Below, one piece after another: positions 10,721-22,789 of a stretch of DNA of 64,000 nt (position 1 is its first letter; each line of letters begins with the position of its first letter). The stretch is from the NCBI RefSeq assembly GCF_949987535.1, contig NC_080074.1, positions 29,597,478 through 29,661,477 on the forward strand. Direction: 5' to 3'. The DNA comes from Balaenoptera acutorostrata. Its lineage: Eukaryota > Chordata > Mammalia > Artiodactyla > Balaenopteridae. The notes beneath the pieces are model-generated. The model made no database searches and was not told the origin of the DNA. It saw only the letters and a list, made by a program, of their open reading frames with translations. The position numbers and the translations under genes are program-made.

Positions 10721-11990
10721 TCGTATGTTAATCCTCTAATCAGGTGAGTTGTATGCAGATTGAAAAATTCAAAAATTTATTAGGTTAAACAATGTTACTC
10801 AGTCCACCAAATTAACTTATCATTGATTAACTGTATCTGCAGTCTTTGTATAAGATTTTTAATTTGTGGCAACTTTGTTAACACCTCTAATAAAGTGCAA
10901 GTGTTTGTTTATTCACCTATGCACTAGAATTTTACTATCTTGTAATGTTGTGTCAACTGGGCTAAATCACTTGCCAAAGCTAAATGTCCCCTAGTCTTTT
11001 TCAGTTTGGATATATCTATGCCTTTTATTTATTAATTATTTTTTCAATTTTCTACCTTTTCATGGTAAATTAGTTGGGGGGTAATTCCGGTTTTTTCATG
11101 CAGCTGCTGATCTACTTCTTAGGATTTCACTTTTACTTACTAAATAAAGAAAAGAAAAGAAAAACAATTTTACAATTGTACCTGAGCAAGCAGATAAAGC
11201 CCTAAGATGAATAGCCGTAAGGATCCACCTAGCTACATATCAAGTAAAAAAGAATGTAAGCATTCTAGGCAGAAGCTAAATAAATATCGTTAGGGAAGGA
11301 GGAAGGAAGGGAGGGAAGGAGGGAAATAAGTACAAATTTTAAAACTATTAAAAAAGAAAATCATTCTTTAAACAGATGTGTTGAAACATGATCAACAAAA
11401 ATAACAAAAAGTTTTTAAATAAAAGCAATAAATCATTTGGAAAGGAGATATTCCAGATTTTAAAGATAGATATCCAAGTGCATAAACTGTGTATCACAAA
11501 TCAAGTTTGCTAAGATGCCACAGTAATTTAAAAATAAGAAACAACTACGAAATGGTCAATGATCAACATTAAATAGAAGTCTAATAAAACCAGTGTGCAA
11601 AGGGACAGAGTATGTCAGGCCTCTGAGGACTGTAAGCAAAATGCAGAAATTTATCTCCCGAAATTATTATTTTTATTAATTTCATCTCCCTTGGTTAACC
11701 AATGAAGTTCTACAGGTGAAAGTTACAATTAAATATGCATTTCCTATCCATTATGGAGTGTACAAAAAGAACTATAAAATGAAATGCAAATGAATTACCC
11801 TTTCGTGGAGGGGAAAATAAACGTTAACAAGGAAGCTGTATGCTAACAGGAACCATAGACATCTGACAAGCCGCTACCAATTATGTATTATAATTCATGT
11901 TAATAATAAATCAGCCTGTTTTTCCCAACTTTACATGTATTCATAGCACTTTATATTAAGTAGAGAGAAAGCAAAGCCAGCAACCAGCAG
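10720..11990. other. No gene; AT-rich with a short purine tract
   Basis: No recognisable repeat family or gene. 11290-11330 is a short (GGAA/GGGA)n purine tract. The rest is AT-rich and unassigned. Confidence 0.5.
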
Positions 11991-12595
11991 CTGAGGCAGA
12001 TCCTTCTAACATGGCAGCCAGTGGCAGTCAGTTAACTGCACCCTTGTGGCAAGTTCTTTCTTGAGGGCAAGTCTCACAGGAGCACTTTCACAGCTATCAC
12101 AGCCTCACCTTGTGCCACGTCTCCCTGTATGCTGGGAAGCAGCTCCTCAGTGGTCTCCATGGGCCTCTCTTCCTGAGAGAAAAGCTAGAAGGAGGTTAAT
12201 GGGGTAAACTGCAATCGCCATCGCCACAGTTGGTCTTGGGGCAGCAGCAGATGCTCATCCAGTCTCTCCTCCACTATCCATTCCAGATTCTAGCAGTTCT
12301 AGTTATCTTACCTGATGGTTGGACCTAAACCTTCATTGCTGATGGATCTGAGCCCTTGGCAACCATTCTTAGCAGGAGTTGTTGCTCCTGTCAATTCATA
12401 ATTAGAGTGGGACAAGGGAGTATGAGGAGGTGACCAGATTCCACACATACTCCTTCTACTGTTGAGGGTCAATTCCTCTGGTATGACGGCAGCTCTTTCT
12501 CTTGCCACAAGGAATCCTGAGTGCCCTGGTAACAGCAGCAGTGTGTAGTTCAATACTACCCTTGCTGTTCCCCTGGTAAATGTGCATCCTTTAAG

Positions 12596-12725
12596 GCAGG
12601 GTTTCTCAACTTTAACACTATTGACATTTGGCAGGAGGGTTGTCCTGCACCTTGTAGGATATTTAGCATCATTACTGGCTTCTACACAGTAGATGCCAGT
12701 ATTTCCCTACCCAATAGTGATGGTA
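12596..12725 (+). mobile_element. MER20 (hAT-Charlie) fragment
   Basis: GGGTTTCTCAACTTTAACAC, CTATTGACATTTGG, GTCCTGCACCTTGTAGGATA, TTTAGCATCATTACTGGC and AGATGCCAGTATTTCCCTAC follow the first two thirds of MER20 in order. The far end is missing. It is inserted in the ERV-L-like remnant. Confidence 0.85.
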
Positions 12726-12879
12726 AGTGGGGCCACCCTTGTTTCCATCCCTTGGATTTCAGATCCCATATATTCTTCCTATTTGGGACACAAAGCAGTA
12801 TAGAGACCTCTGATTTAATGTCAATATCACATTATGAAGGATGGCATGCCATTCTTTCAGACTGTTTATGCTGAGCTGG

Positions 12880-13400
12880 TGCTTCAGCTGGGTCTTTAGA
12901 AGCATGTTCCAGCTCTCTGAGTCCAGTTACTTTTGGATCTTGTGATATATGATGCTGCACCTTCTCTGCTGTGAAGTGGGCCCATTGGTTAGATTTTTTT
13001 ATTGTTTGGGATTTAATGTTTGTGGATCAGGCATTCCATAAACCCTGGACAGTTGAGCTGACTGAAGCTCAAAATGTAAACCAATACTTGTAATAGGTAT
13101 CTATCCCTATCAGGATGAACCATAGAAAAGGTATGATGTAGTCAACTTACAGCTAAGTCCCTGGTTGGTTTCTTCAAGGAACAGTGCCAGATCATGTGCT
13201 CAGTGTTGGTCTCTGCTGGCTACACAAAGGTAACAGTAGGTAGAATGGCCTTGGTAAGTTGAAGTCCATGCCCTTGGGACCATATATAGTCTTCATCTCT
13301 CCCACCATGTCTGTTCCATTCATTTGCCCATTGTGCCAGTTCCAGGGAAGCCAGTGATGAAGGCCATCTAATGTCAACTGGCTGAGTCACTTTGTTTACA
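12880..13400 (-). pseudogene. ERV-L-like integrase remnant
   Basis: On the minus strand the frame at 13192-13377 ends in CSQQRPTLST (13195-13224), the tail of the integrase zinc-binding domain in this retroviral class. Past the stop, translation in shifted frames continues with a MECLIHKH-like piece near 13030, part of the catalytic core, and AHFTAEKVQ near 12960. The domain is cut by at least two stops and several indels. It would have inserted proviral DNA; this copy cannot work. Expression or host use is not suggested by anything visible. Confidence 0.7.
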
Positions 13401-13799
13401 TGGTTAATTCAGTGCCTTTTCCATGTTGGATGTTTTCTCATAGCTATTACTGTATGATACAAAACTCTTCACATTTTATTTCCACTCCAGTATGTCCAAC
13501 CACCTGCTTCTGGGCCAGCCTTCCTTGACTTCAACCTTCTAAACCCTTTCCTTCCAGACCCTTAACCAGATGGCTAGGTAATTGGTCACTGCACAAATCT
13601 CTCTCTCTCTCTCTCTAAATATAGTGTTGGCACTATAACCCTAACAGGCCTATCAGACACTGTGCTGTTTTCTTTGTTGTAGGAGACACAAAATGCAGCA
13701 ATCTGTCTTTCAAATTTGAGGTAATATCCCAGTACAGCCATGACCACTAAACCCCTAAAACTATACTGAAGTGACAGGTCTGAGATTCTTTGTAGGGTT

Positions 13800-14240
13800 T
13801 ATCTCCTACTCTCTGAAGCACACGTTGTCTTGCCAAGACTTCCAGTATGCTAGCCACATCTCACTCTTCCTGTCCAATCAGCATGATGCTGTCAGTACAG
13901 TGGATCCATGTGATGTTCTGTGGGATGTCCCAATGGTCCAGAGCTCTTCACATTATATTATGTCATGGGAGGGAGTGTGATTAATATAACCCTGCTGCAA
14001 AACTGTAAATGAATACTGTTGCATGTGAAAACAAACTGTTCGTCATCTTCTTTTCCAATGGGAATAGAAAAGAATGCATTTGCCAAATCAGTGGCTCTGT
14101 GCCATAGACCTGAGGCTTTATTAATTTGCTCTAGCAATGTTTCCACATTCCACGCACCAGCTGTGATAGTACTAGTAATTGGTTGAGCTTGCGGTATCTC
14201 TAGGATCCATCTTGTTTCTGCTGGGGCCAGACTGTGAATG
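13800..14240 (-). pseudogene. ERV-L-like reverse transcriptase remnant
   Basis: The minus frame at 13958-14146 reads ETLLEQINKASGLWHRATDL followed by ANAFFSIPI, the first catalytic-aspartate block of retroviral reverse transcriptase; the aspartate is at codon 14087-14089. Further on, the second catalytic block is visible as CTDSIMLIG (13873-13899), in which the usual paired aspartates have decayed (CTDS at 13888-13899). A stop separates the two blocks. The enzyme is certainly dead. Confidence 0.8.
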
Positions 14241-14436
14241 AAAAGGAAATATGATAATGATCATCATTCTAGTTTTTTATTTATGGCACTAATCTTTGCT
14301 ACCTTATCCCTACTGCACAATGTGATACGGTTTTTAATTTGCCGTCTGGGCCAATGGAGTCAGATTCAGAGGTTTCCAATTAGCTTCTCCCACAATAATA
14401 GCTCTTACCATACCAGCCAAGAAACCAGTATGGGGG

Positions 14437-14691
14437 TTACTCCGATACCCACTGTATCAGTTCCAACTGTATACTCAGAATCTGAGGAAATGATGACTGT
14501 GTTGGTCCACAGACCCAGTGGTGCACTGTGAGCTGGGCTTTAGTCAGGACTTCATTTATTACCTGGCTTCCACAAGCCTCCACTCTAACAGAAGGGCCAT
14601 GAGAATGCTTCGAATCTCTGGCTATCAGCGTCAGCTCAGACCCTGTGTCCAGTACTTCTTGAATTATCTTTCCCAGTGTGTAGGTGGCCAT
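14437..14691 (-). pseudogene. ERV-L-like aspartic protease remnant
   Basis: The 84-codon minus frame contains EVLDTGSELTLIARD near residues 12-26, with the active-site triad DTGS at 14638-14649 intact. The flanking sequence has the hydrophobic pattern of a retroviral protease. It lies between the gag and reverse-transcriptase remnants, in the expected order. The C-terminal part is lost in frame breaks. Confidence 0.75.
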
Positions 14692-14999
14692 AAGTCCCTT
14701 TAGGAGAGGAATGAGGCAACCATTACATTATTTACTTGCTTCAGTGTTGCAGAGTCCTTCATACAAGAGACCTTGTTATATTTTCAGTTAGTGGGTTCCA
14801 GATCTGAAAATCAGTTCAGCGACTAAACAGGGAATTGTGACTTTTTATCTGGAAGACTGCCCTCAACTTCCTATTCCTCCATTCTTGCCTATTTCTTGTT
14901 GTAGATATTAATCAGCCATCTTTTTGGTTGCCTGTGTATTCTGCTCTTAGGGATACCATGCTCAACTATCTCCATAACTCCCTGGAGGTCATACCCCCT

Positions 15000-15482
15000 T
15001 CACTGCCCTTCTGACCTTGCTGGTATTAATGATCATTGTGGTCCCCAAGCTTCTGGTGGTTAAGAGCTACCACCTGGCCTCTATTTCTTTGCAGTCCCAT
15101 TGTCCCCAGTGACATACATGCTCAGAGCTAGTTTGCAGAGAAGGACCTATATTGACCTCATAAGTCGTGATGGTGCTATAATCACCAGTACATTTCTTAT
15201 AGTCATGGCGCATGGTGTCCTCTGGCGCGTCCCATAAAATATAATCTTCTGGTGAGCCATCTGACCACACATGTCCTTTCCAACAGGCCCACTTTCCTCA
15301 GTCTCTTTATTCCTTCCTCTACTCTCTGCCAAGGCATCAAGAAATCCACTTTGCTCTGTGGATTGGCCATCATTTTCCATGCTTCCTACCTCAGGGGTCA
15401 TTGGCAAGGTTTTATGCCCTTTGTCCTTAGAGAGTGTCTCCAAGTCAATGAATTCTTGCCCTCCTTGGTCAAACACCCTCAA
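15000..15482 (-). pseudogene. ERV-L-like gag remnant (partial)
   Basis: Two overlapping minus frames (15147-15482, 111 aa; 15067-15270, 67 aa) hold charged, low-complexity sequence upstream of the protease, where the end of gag is expected. A HVCHWGQWDCKEIEARW piece near 15070-15120 may be what is left of the nucleocapsid zinc-knuckle region, but a full CCHC pattern is not visible. The assignment rests mainly on position. The 5' portion is replaced by an L1 fragment at 15486. Confidence 0.5.
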
Positions 15483-15485
15483 AAT

Positions 15486-16390
15486 GCAAGGTTAACTCTA
15501 AGCCCAGATGGTTTCACTTATGATTTCTACCAAACATTTAGGGAAGAAATGAAAAATACTAATTCAACATAAAATCTTCCAGACAATTGAAGAGGAAGGA
15601 ATACTTAATGACACATACCCATGATGAAATAATTCTAAAATCCATAGAGAAATGAAAAAAATAGTTTAAAAAAACTTCATAAAATAGTAAAAAGCTAGAA
15701 AAATGTATAGTACATGACTTCAAGACTTATAAATCTGTAGTCAACAAGACAGTGTGGGATTTACATAAAGGTAGACACATAGATCAATATAATAGAATGG
15801 AGTCTAGAAATGGATCCACACATATATTCTCAATTGATTTTGAACCAAAGTTCAAAAGCAGTTCAGTGGAGAAAGGATAATCTTTTCAACAAATGGTGCT
15901 GGAACAATGGATATCCATATGCAAAAGAAAGCATTGTCCATACCTTGCCACTTACACAAAAATTAACACCAAATGAATCATAGACCTAAGAATAAAATCT
16001 AAAACCATAAAAGTTCTTTTAGGTAAATATTTCTTAGATACAATGCAAAAAGCATGATCAATTTAAACAAACCATAAATTGAACTTTACCAAAATTAAAA
16101 AAATATAAGTAAACAACTTTTGCTCTATGAAAATCACAGAGGTGACTTTCCTCTGTGGAGAGGATACCAAAGGTATTGAGGTCCAGTCTCTTAAGAGAAT
16201 GAAAAGACAAGCCATAGACTGGAAGAAAGTACTTGTGAATCACATACATGAGAAAGTAGTTATATCCATAATATATAAAGAACTTTCAAAATTCAATGAT
16301 TAGGAAACAAACAATATGATTTTTTTTTAACAGCAGAAGGTTTGAACAGACTCTTCTCCAAAGAAGTTACATGGTAGACAAATAAGCAGA
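15486..16390 (+). mobile_element. Old L1 fragment (ORF2, 3' half)
   Basis: The plus frame around 15252-15572 includes SPDGFTYDFYQTFREEMKN, the start of the L1 ORF2 reverse-transcriptase domain. From 15600 on there is a jump to the ORF2 C-terminal region (AACAAGACAGTGTGGGATTT, ACAAATGGTGCTGGAACAAT, AACCATAAATTGAACTTTAC). An internal deletion is implied. It abuts the ERV-L-like gag remnant and either inserted into it or truncated it. Confidence 0.8.
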
Positions 16391-17910
16391 AGAGGAAAAT
16401 AATAATTATGATAGTGATGAAATAATAATAAATTTAGAAAGTAAAGCCTGTAAGGAAATTGTTACTGAGTAAGGATTATTTAATTTAGCAATTTGAATTG
16501 GCTCTTCCAAGTTGGAACCAGAATTAGTTAAACTGTGGGCATATGTTAAATTATAGGTGAGCCCTTTCTGCTACCATCTTTGGTTGTCTTTATTCATGGT
16601 CTTATGTTGGTGGTAGCAACATGCAAAGTCAGGAATTATTTGGTTTAGCTAAGCATAAAGATTGATTCAGTATTTGCTCTGGGAAGATATAAATTTTCTC
16701 TGCTGCTTTTGCAGTTTGTTTATAATGTTTCTTAGTTGTAAAACTACAAAGGCCATTCCCATGGTACAGATAGAGGGGATGGGATGGAGAGGAGTGCTTC
16801 TTGAATAACAAATTAGAAGAAGAGTCAAGAAATTATGTTGAGCTGTTAACCTCAAAAGGAAATGGTCTAATTATACATTGGAACCATTTATCTTGGAAGT
16901 ATCATGCAGCCCAGGGCTTAAAGGGAAAGGGCCAAGGATTAGATCCAGAGAGAAACCTGTGAATTTGTTTCTACAATGTTCTGAAAACCCCATCAATAGA
17001 AGCAAAGGGGCCAACTGGCATCCAACTGAGTTGGTCTTAATACCTACTCTGTCCTTGGCATCAGCAGACAGGGGAGTACGTACAGTCCTTTACAGAACAG
17101 ACATGGTCTGTGAACTCTGAGTTTACAATCTGTCGTCAGCATTTGGGGGTGTAAGGATAAGGCTTCTATACTTAGACATTTTTTTTTTACTCCAAATCAG
17201 GTCAGATTGCTGGATATTAAGTGCATATAAGCCAGTATTAACTTTAGGCCATGTCATAAAAATTGAAACTGATCCCACAAGTGACCCAGGTACATTGAGG
17301 GATCATCCTGATCTCCAGGGACAGAAACTTTGTATCTAGATAATAAGGCCTAATTCTGTCCCAAAGTTCTTCTCTAGGCCAAAGACAAGATCCCTTGGTA
17401 CCAAGTAAATAACCATGTTATCAAGTAAGAATTGACTGTTTAGGGTGAGCAGACTAGCCCACCCACAAACCCTATATGTGTCTTTTAACTGGCCTCTACT
17501 CCAAAACATTTTAAACAAAGTATGTGTGCCATGAATTTCAAACTTGTAAAGCTTCTCATGTACATCTTCACATAGAAAAATAGATTAAAAGATATTCACA
17601 TGTTTCCAGGACTTTGGGGAGTTTTCTTCTCATTTCCTTTCACTCCATACAATAATGTAGAAATGCCTTTATTCCATTTGGCTGATCTTAATGTTATTTA
17701 ATTATCATTTTATTTAAGTTACCAAATAGGCCCTAGGATTCTAACATATATATATTTGAGCATATTTGTAGTAGTGATCTATTTTTAATAACGTTTATAG
17801 AATTTGATATATTTTGGTAGGATATTAAAAGCAAGGGTTCCCTTTTTGCCAAATATTTTTGTGTTAATAAATGTAATATTCTGGAGCTGTATGTTATACT
17901 ATTAATAATT
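16390..17910. other. No recognised feature
   Basis: No clear repeat or gene. The minus frames at 16629-16855 could be a further gag-proximal part of the provirus beyond the L1 fragment, but I see no motif that settles this. Confidence 0.4.
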
Positions 17911-17914
17911 AATA

Positions 17915-18100
17915 ACAATTTACTGAGCACTTACTGTGTGCAAAGCAGTGTGTCAAGTGCTGACATAATTTAATTTGATCTTTAAAACAACTCCATACTG
18001 AAGGTTTTATTGACACTTTAAACAGATTGGGAAGTTGAAGTTCAGGAGAGTTAAGTAAACTATACAAAGCCCCACTGTCAATATGACCCCAAAGGTCCTT
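17915..18100 (-). mobile_element. MIR SINE
   Basis: TTTACTGAGCACTTACTGTG, then GGAAGTTGAAGTTCAGGAGA and GTTAAGTAAACTATACAAAG fits MIR read on the minus strand, diverged in the middle. Confidence 0.75.
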
Positions 18101-18244
18101 CATCTTAACTTCTGTTCTATATCACCTCACCACATTTAAAATTCCTTTGTTCTCAAGAAGCTAACATTCCAAACAGATGTTAATGTTATTACTTTTTCTT
18201 GCAATTTCCACTCATGGTTTGACCTAAATTTTGGGTCATCTCTT

Positions 18245-18353
18245 TTTTTAAATTTTATTTTATTTATTTTTTTATACAGCAGGTCCTTATTAGTCATCAA
18301 TTTTATACACATCAGTGTATACATGTCAATCCCAATCGCCCAATTCATCACAC
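18245..18353 (-). mobile_element. Very short 5'-truncated L1 insertion with target duplication
   Basis: A T-rich left end (poly-A tail on the minus strand) followed by TTTATACAGCAGGTCCTTAT, TAGTCATCAATTTTATACAC and CAATCCCAATCGCCCAATTC, a 3' end seen in young cetartiodactyl L1s. It is flanked by a perfect 13-bp duplication TGGGTCATCTCTT at 18232-18244 and 18354-18366. The element is only about 109 bp. Confidence 0.9.
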
Positions 18354-18369
18354 TGGGTCATCTCTTGCT

Positions 18370-19108
18370 TGGGTTACATGCAAAATCGGCCAAAGAATAA
18401 CACCCATAAAGGGAAGAGATTCTGATGAAATTTCTACTGACTTTATTGATCATTTCAGGACTTTAATGGAAGAAGTTTATTTCATATTTCAAAGGGAAGA
18501 CAAGTTCACTGTGAATAGTCTTTTATTAAGCAGCATTCTAGACAGCAATCAAACTAGGAGGACCAATGTAGTTGCACATGTTCCCAACTAAAGCACATTA
18601 GTCATGTTCTATTTTAGAAGAAGAGCCAGGTTTGGGGTAGGCGAGAAAAACAAGTGGAGTGGTTGAACCACTAATTTGTTCCATGTGATATACATAAAGC
18701 AAAGGGGCAAAGTGGAAACAAGGTGAATGAATGTGTTTTCATCTGAGGAACATGTCCTTTGGTTTTTGCATTTTTCATGACCAGCCATATATAATAGCCA
18801 CCTACATAGTACAAAATTAATTGTTCACTTTTATTCTAAAATATCAGCAGTTTTTAGTTTAGTTGTGTTGTTTTCCTCTTAGAAAGGATGAATGAGTGGC
18901 ATCTAGTGCATAGTATGGGGACATAGATCCAGTTTATATTTTTGATGTATAAATTTCAGAGTATTTAGCCCCATGTTTGGCATAAATAACTAAACAAATA
19001 TATAATTACAAAAATAAATGTATTTCATGATTTGGAGCCATTTCATGTTTGAATAAGAACATCATTTTGTTAGGAAGCAAGTTGGGGCCCCTATAATAGC
19101 ATCATACA
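18370..19108. other. No recognised feature
   Basis: Single-copy-looking AT-rich DNA between the L1 tail and the SINE. No gene or repeat recognised. Confidence 0.5.
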
Positions 19109-19124
19109 CCTAGAAGAATTTTTT

Positions 19125-19419
19125 TTTTTTAATTAATTTTGTAAGTGAAATAGGGAGCATTTTCTTTTTTCTTTTTTTTAATTTTATTTATTTATGGCTG
19201 TGTTGGGTCTTCGTTTCTGTGCGAGGGCTTTCTCTAGTTGTGGCAAGTGGGGGCCACTCTTCATCGCGGTGTGCGGGCCTCTCACTATCGCGGCCTCTCC
19301 TATTGCGGAGCACAGGCTCCAGATCCCGCGGCATGTGGGATCTTCCCAGACCAGGGCCCGAACCCGTGTCCCCTGCATTGGCAGGCAGATTCTCAACCAC
19401 TGTGCCACCAGGGAAGCCC
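19125..19419 (-). mobile_element. CHR-type tRNA-derived SINE with composite tail
   Basis: On the minus strand: GGGCTTCCCTGGTGGCACAG (A box area), then the B-box region whose complement is seen as AGGGCCCGAACCCGTGTCCC near 19355, then a body ending in an AATAAATAAAATT tail. The target duplication CTAGAAGAATTTTTT lies at 19110-19124 and 19420-19434. Between the SINE's own A-tail (19160-19193) and the duplication is about 35 bp of unrelated sequence and a second poly-T run. This copy lacks the internal CTCAGTAGTTGTGGC block seen in the SINE at 51.8 kb. The overlapping frames at 19184-19497 are not genes. Confidence 0.93.
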
Positions 19420-20016
19420 CTAGAAGAATTTTTTGAGTGTTCATTTAAAAATTTTAAAAACACACACACTTGGAATCACTTTCTTGAAAATGTTTAATAA
19501 ATTCTGATTAAATGTGTTTTAAAATGTTATGATGTGGTCATTTGAGTTTTGTACTTTGAGATGGGCTATACAGTTAAGGCTTTAGAAAAGATAAATTCTT
19601 TATTATGTTCTATATTTTCTGACTGGAATGCTTACCCTAGTAACAATTGAATGAGCAATTTATTTCACCCAGAAAAAAAATTATTTATCATTAAAGAGAA
19701 GCAGGAACCCAGCGAGTAATACGGATAAGAAAACTTTTCCTAATTAGGCAAGAGACTAGCTTTCATGAAGATCAACATCTTCACATCCTGGCAAATTAAT
19801 CTCTCTTAGCAGGAACTGGAAAGAGGATACTGTCTTTATCTTCCACAAAGGGCAGTGTTATTTTTGTGATATGAGAGATGGAAGGGAGCAAGGGTGAGAA
19901 AAGACAACCTAATTCTGCCCTTTGATTAGCTAACTGTGAGCTTCTTGAAGTAAGACAACAAATAATAAGTTTCTTTTATTTCCTATAATTCAATGCCTTG
20001 CAGAAGGTAGAGGTAT

Positions 20017-20064
20017 ATGTGTGTGGTGTGTGTGTGTGTGTGTGTCTGTGTGTGTGTGTGTGTA
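20017..20064. repeat. (TG)n microsatellite
   Basis: About 48 bp of TG repeats with single interruptions. No function is implied. Confidence 0.95.
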
Positions 20065-20069
20065 TTAAA

Positions 20070-21290
20070 CCTTCTTTCATATTGGCCATTAGGTTTTGCT
20101 CCCTAGAAAGATGAACAAAAAGCATAAATTTTACATAAAAACAGTATCACAGCTTTGAGAAAAAAGGAAATATAATGACAAGTTTTATTTCAAGGAAATA
20201 TAAAGATGGAAGGCACATTTTTGTCATAACAAGGATAATGAGGATATTAAGAGATAATGAGTAGAGGAAGAGTGAAAAAGGTAGCAAACTGTGCAAAGGA
20301 GTTTATTGTAAAACAGGTATTGGTGGTTTTCTTTAATATTGTAATGTTTGGAGTTATTTTGTGTTGTGATCAAAGTTTTAGCTATTTGAATAAATTGTCG
20401 AAAGGACTTTGTGTTAGTCAGAAGTGTTTAGGGCGGCCATGGAGGTATGATGCACAGACTTGCTTTCAAAAGAAAACCTGTCAAAAGAAGTACAGTTAAA
20501 TCACAGCCTCCAGGTCCAGGTGCCTTCAAACTATGCCAAACGTGAACATGAGCCAAGGCCTCATGTTTCTTGCATGGTGCTCAGCCAGAGAGTATGGCAG
20601 TGGCAAAAGAGCCTCAGTTTTGAGGCAGAACAGGACTCCTCAAAAAGCAGTCTTTCCAATGAAGCTTCCCATGAGGTCAACTGAGATTTTCTGAGCTGCA
20701 CTGCTGTGTGAGTCTTACCCTACCCAATCCTCTGGCCTTCCTTCTCTCTTTCACAGGAGCCAGAACTTTATCACAGTTGGAAGGCTTTCTTTGGATGTTC
20801 TTGCCCCCTTTACCTTTTTATGTTTCACAGCTATTTTTTTTTCCAATACATTTTTTGGGGTTTTGTCTTGTTTTGGTTTGGTTTGGGTTTTTTTGCACTT
20901 TTAACTCAATGGCTTCTGCTTCCCAAAAGAACCAATTGACATGATTGACACTGGAAGTGGTTTATGATATCAGCGAATAAGATGGAGTTTGGCAACTGGA
21001 TCATTTGCCACCTACCAGAAATGAGGATCCCTTCCCAAGTGGTGTATGGATCATGGATAGTTTCTGGCACAAAACAGCAGTCCAGCTGATAAACATTTCA
21101 TCAGTGGTGACTTTGGAGAATGTCTTGTTGAATGTGAATTCCCTAGCTAGGACAATATTCAGGTATTTGAAAAATATGGAGCAAAGAACCAACAGAAAAA
21201 CAGTGGAATTAGCTGATTATTAGTAAGTTATACTGTAGACCTAAAGAGAGTTAATGAGAAACTGAACATGGTTAAGAAGTAGCTTAAATG
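20070..21290. other. Unassigned sequence upstream of the plus-strand ERV
   Basis: No gene recognised. It could include the 5' part of the ERV that follows (leader or gag). The frames at 20257-20499, 20460-20684 and 21005-21223 have no motif I can name. The stretch 20860-20900 is GGTTTGGTTTGGG-like low complexity. Confidence 0.35.
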
Positions 21291-22789
21291 TAAATATGAA
21301 AGCAGGAAGGCTTCTTGGGTAGCTTTTAAACAGTTTCTTATCTTTTGCAAAAGGAGAGTGTACATAGTTGGAGAGAAAATTCAGAATCTGACATTTAGGG
21401 CCACTGAACTGCAAAGATGATTAAATGTTCAGTTGAGGAGTGTTCTTATGATAAGGTCAGAGCTCTGCTTAGGAAAAGTTGGGGCATAGAAACATAGGAT
21501 GAGTACATCTGGGTGAATTCCCCCACAGAGCTACAACCTGAGCACCTGCACAGTTGGCCCAAACACCTCTCTGAAGAGATAGACATTATCCCTTGCAGGA
21601 AGATAGTTCAGAGTCTACTCGCACACAATGTAAAAGAGACAGCCCTCAGGAGTTGCCTCTATCTTCTCCCCTGGCTTCTAGGCTGAAAAGTATGGTTAAA
21701 TTCCAACATAACCCAGATATGGAATGAAAATATACTGGGATTGATAAACAAGAAAAGAGATAATCACCCCATGAATCCTCAAGAATTAACCAGCATGGAT
21801 TATCAGGAGTCAGGAAAGTATCTGTAGGATTGGATTTTCAGAGTATGTGGTCAACAGGCCTGGAAGTTATGACTAGAAAAGTAAGAATTTATTGATGTGG
21901 GGGGCATTTTCTTGAAATATGGGATTTAATGTTCTGGTAAGGATCCCAGGGCATGGAGAAAATTTGCCGGAAGAATGGGTCTTAGAAATCTGGAGAAAGT
22001 CTTAATAATATTGAAATTCCTGAATTGCCACGCAAGACGGTGGAGGCGTAAAATGGGTAAAAGACTCTGGGAAGGGGGTATGTTGGAATGGGAATATCAT
22101 GTCATGCCAAGAGACCTGTCAGAGTAATTTTTTCCATAGAAGAAACCATAGGGCACATAATTCACCAAAGCCATGGGGAATGTGCTGGTGAGACACGAGA
22201 ATCATTCATTTGCTCCATCATGGCTCTTTTCTGAGGATCAGGGCTGACAGTGGGGAAACTGTTACGTAGGTTAGTGTGTTAATAGCGATGGAGATGATGG
22301 GAGGCCTGAAGACTCTGAGTCCAGATGGCCGTGCTTAACTGCTGTAATCAGGAGGCTGCAATGACCATAACAACTAGCAAGGTCGGAGGGGCAACCAAAA
22401 AGCCTTCATCTGCAGAGAGTTTATATGCCATCAGAAAAGAAGATTAGAAACAGTCTGCATTCACAAGGAACCCTCAGCAATATAAGGAACATTTTTTTCT
22501 AAATTTTGACTATGTTAACTCTCCTGCCCTCTGTCATAATATAGTCCAAAGATATCAGAAACATCAGGAAATTTCACAGAACATTACATTGTTCCATTAT
22601 ACTCAAGTTGATCAAGACAGACTAAGAAAGCAGTGGCTAATGAGCTCAAAGCCTTGGTAAGGCATACAGACTCCAAAATGGGATAAAATCTACAAAGTGT
22701 CAGGACTTGCCACTTGTAGTCAGATTTTAGGTGTCCTGTGTCTATAATGTACTGGGTTATCCCTGTCAAAGTAAAAGACAAATTGATGT

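Larger units (their letters stand above)
12000..15485 (-). mobile_element. Decayed ERV-L-like provirus, internal region
   Basis: On the minus strand the order is gag remnant (about 15480-15000), protease (about 14690-14500), reverse transcriptase (about 14240-13800) and integrase (about 13400-12880). All frames carry stops and shifts. No clear flanking LTR pair was found: the 5' side is replaced by an L1 fragment at 15486, and the sequence below 12300 is unassigned. A MER20 transposon sits in the integrase-proximal part (12596-12725), so the provirus is old. The ERV-L assignment rests on residue patterns recognised by eye. Confidence 0.8.

Noticed and set aside
19125..19419. Possible tRNA gene, from the A and B box sequences
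   Set aside because: The boxes belong to a SINE with a tail and target duplication; the cloverleaf is not preserved. The same applies to the SINEs at 51.8 and 60.4 kb.
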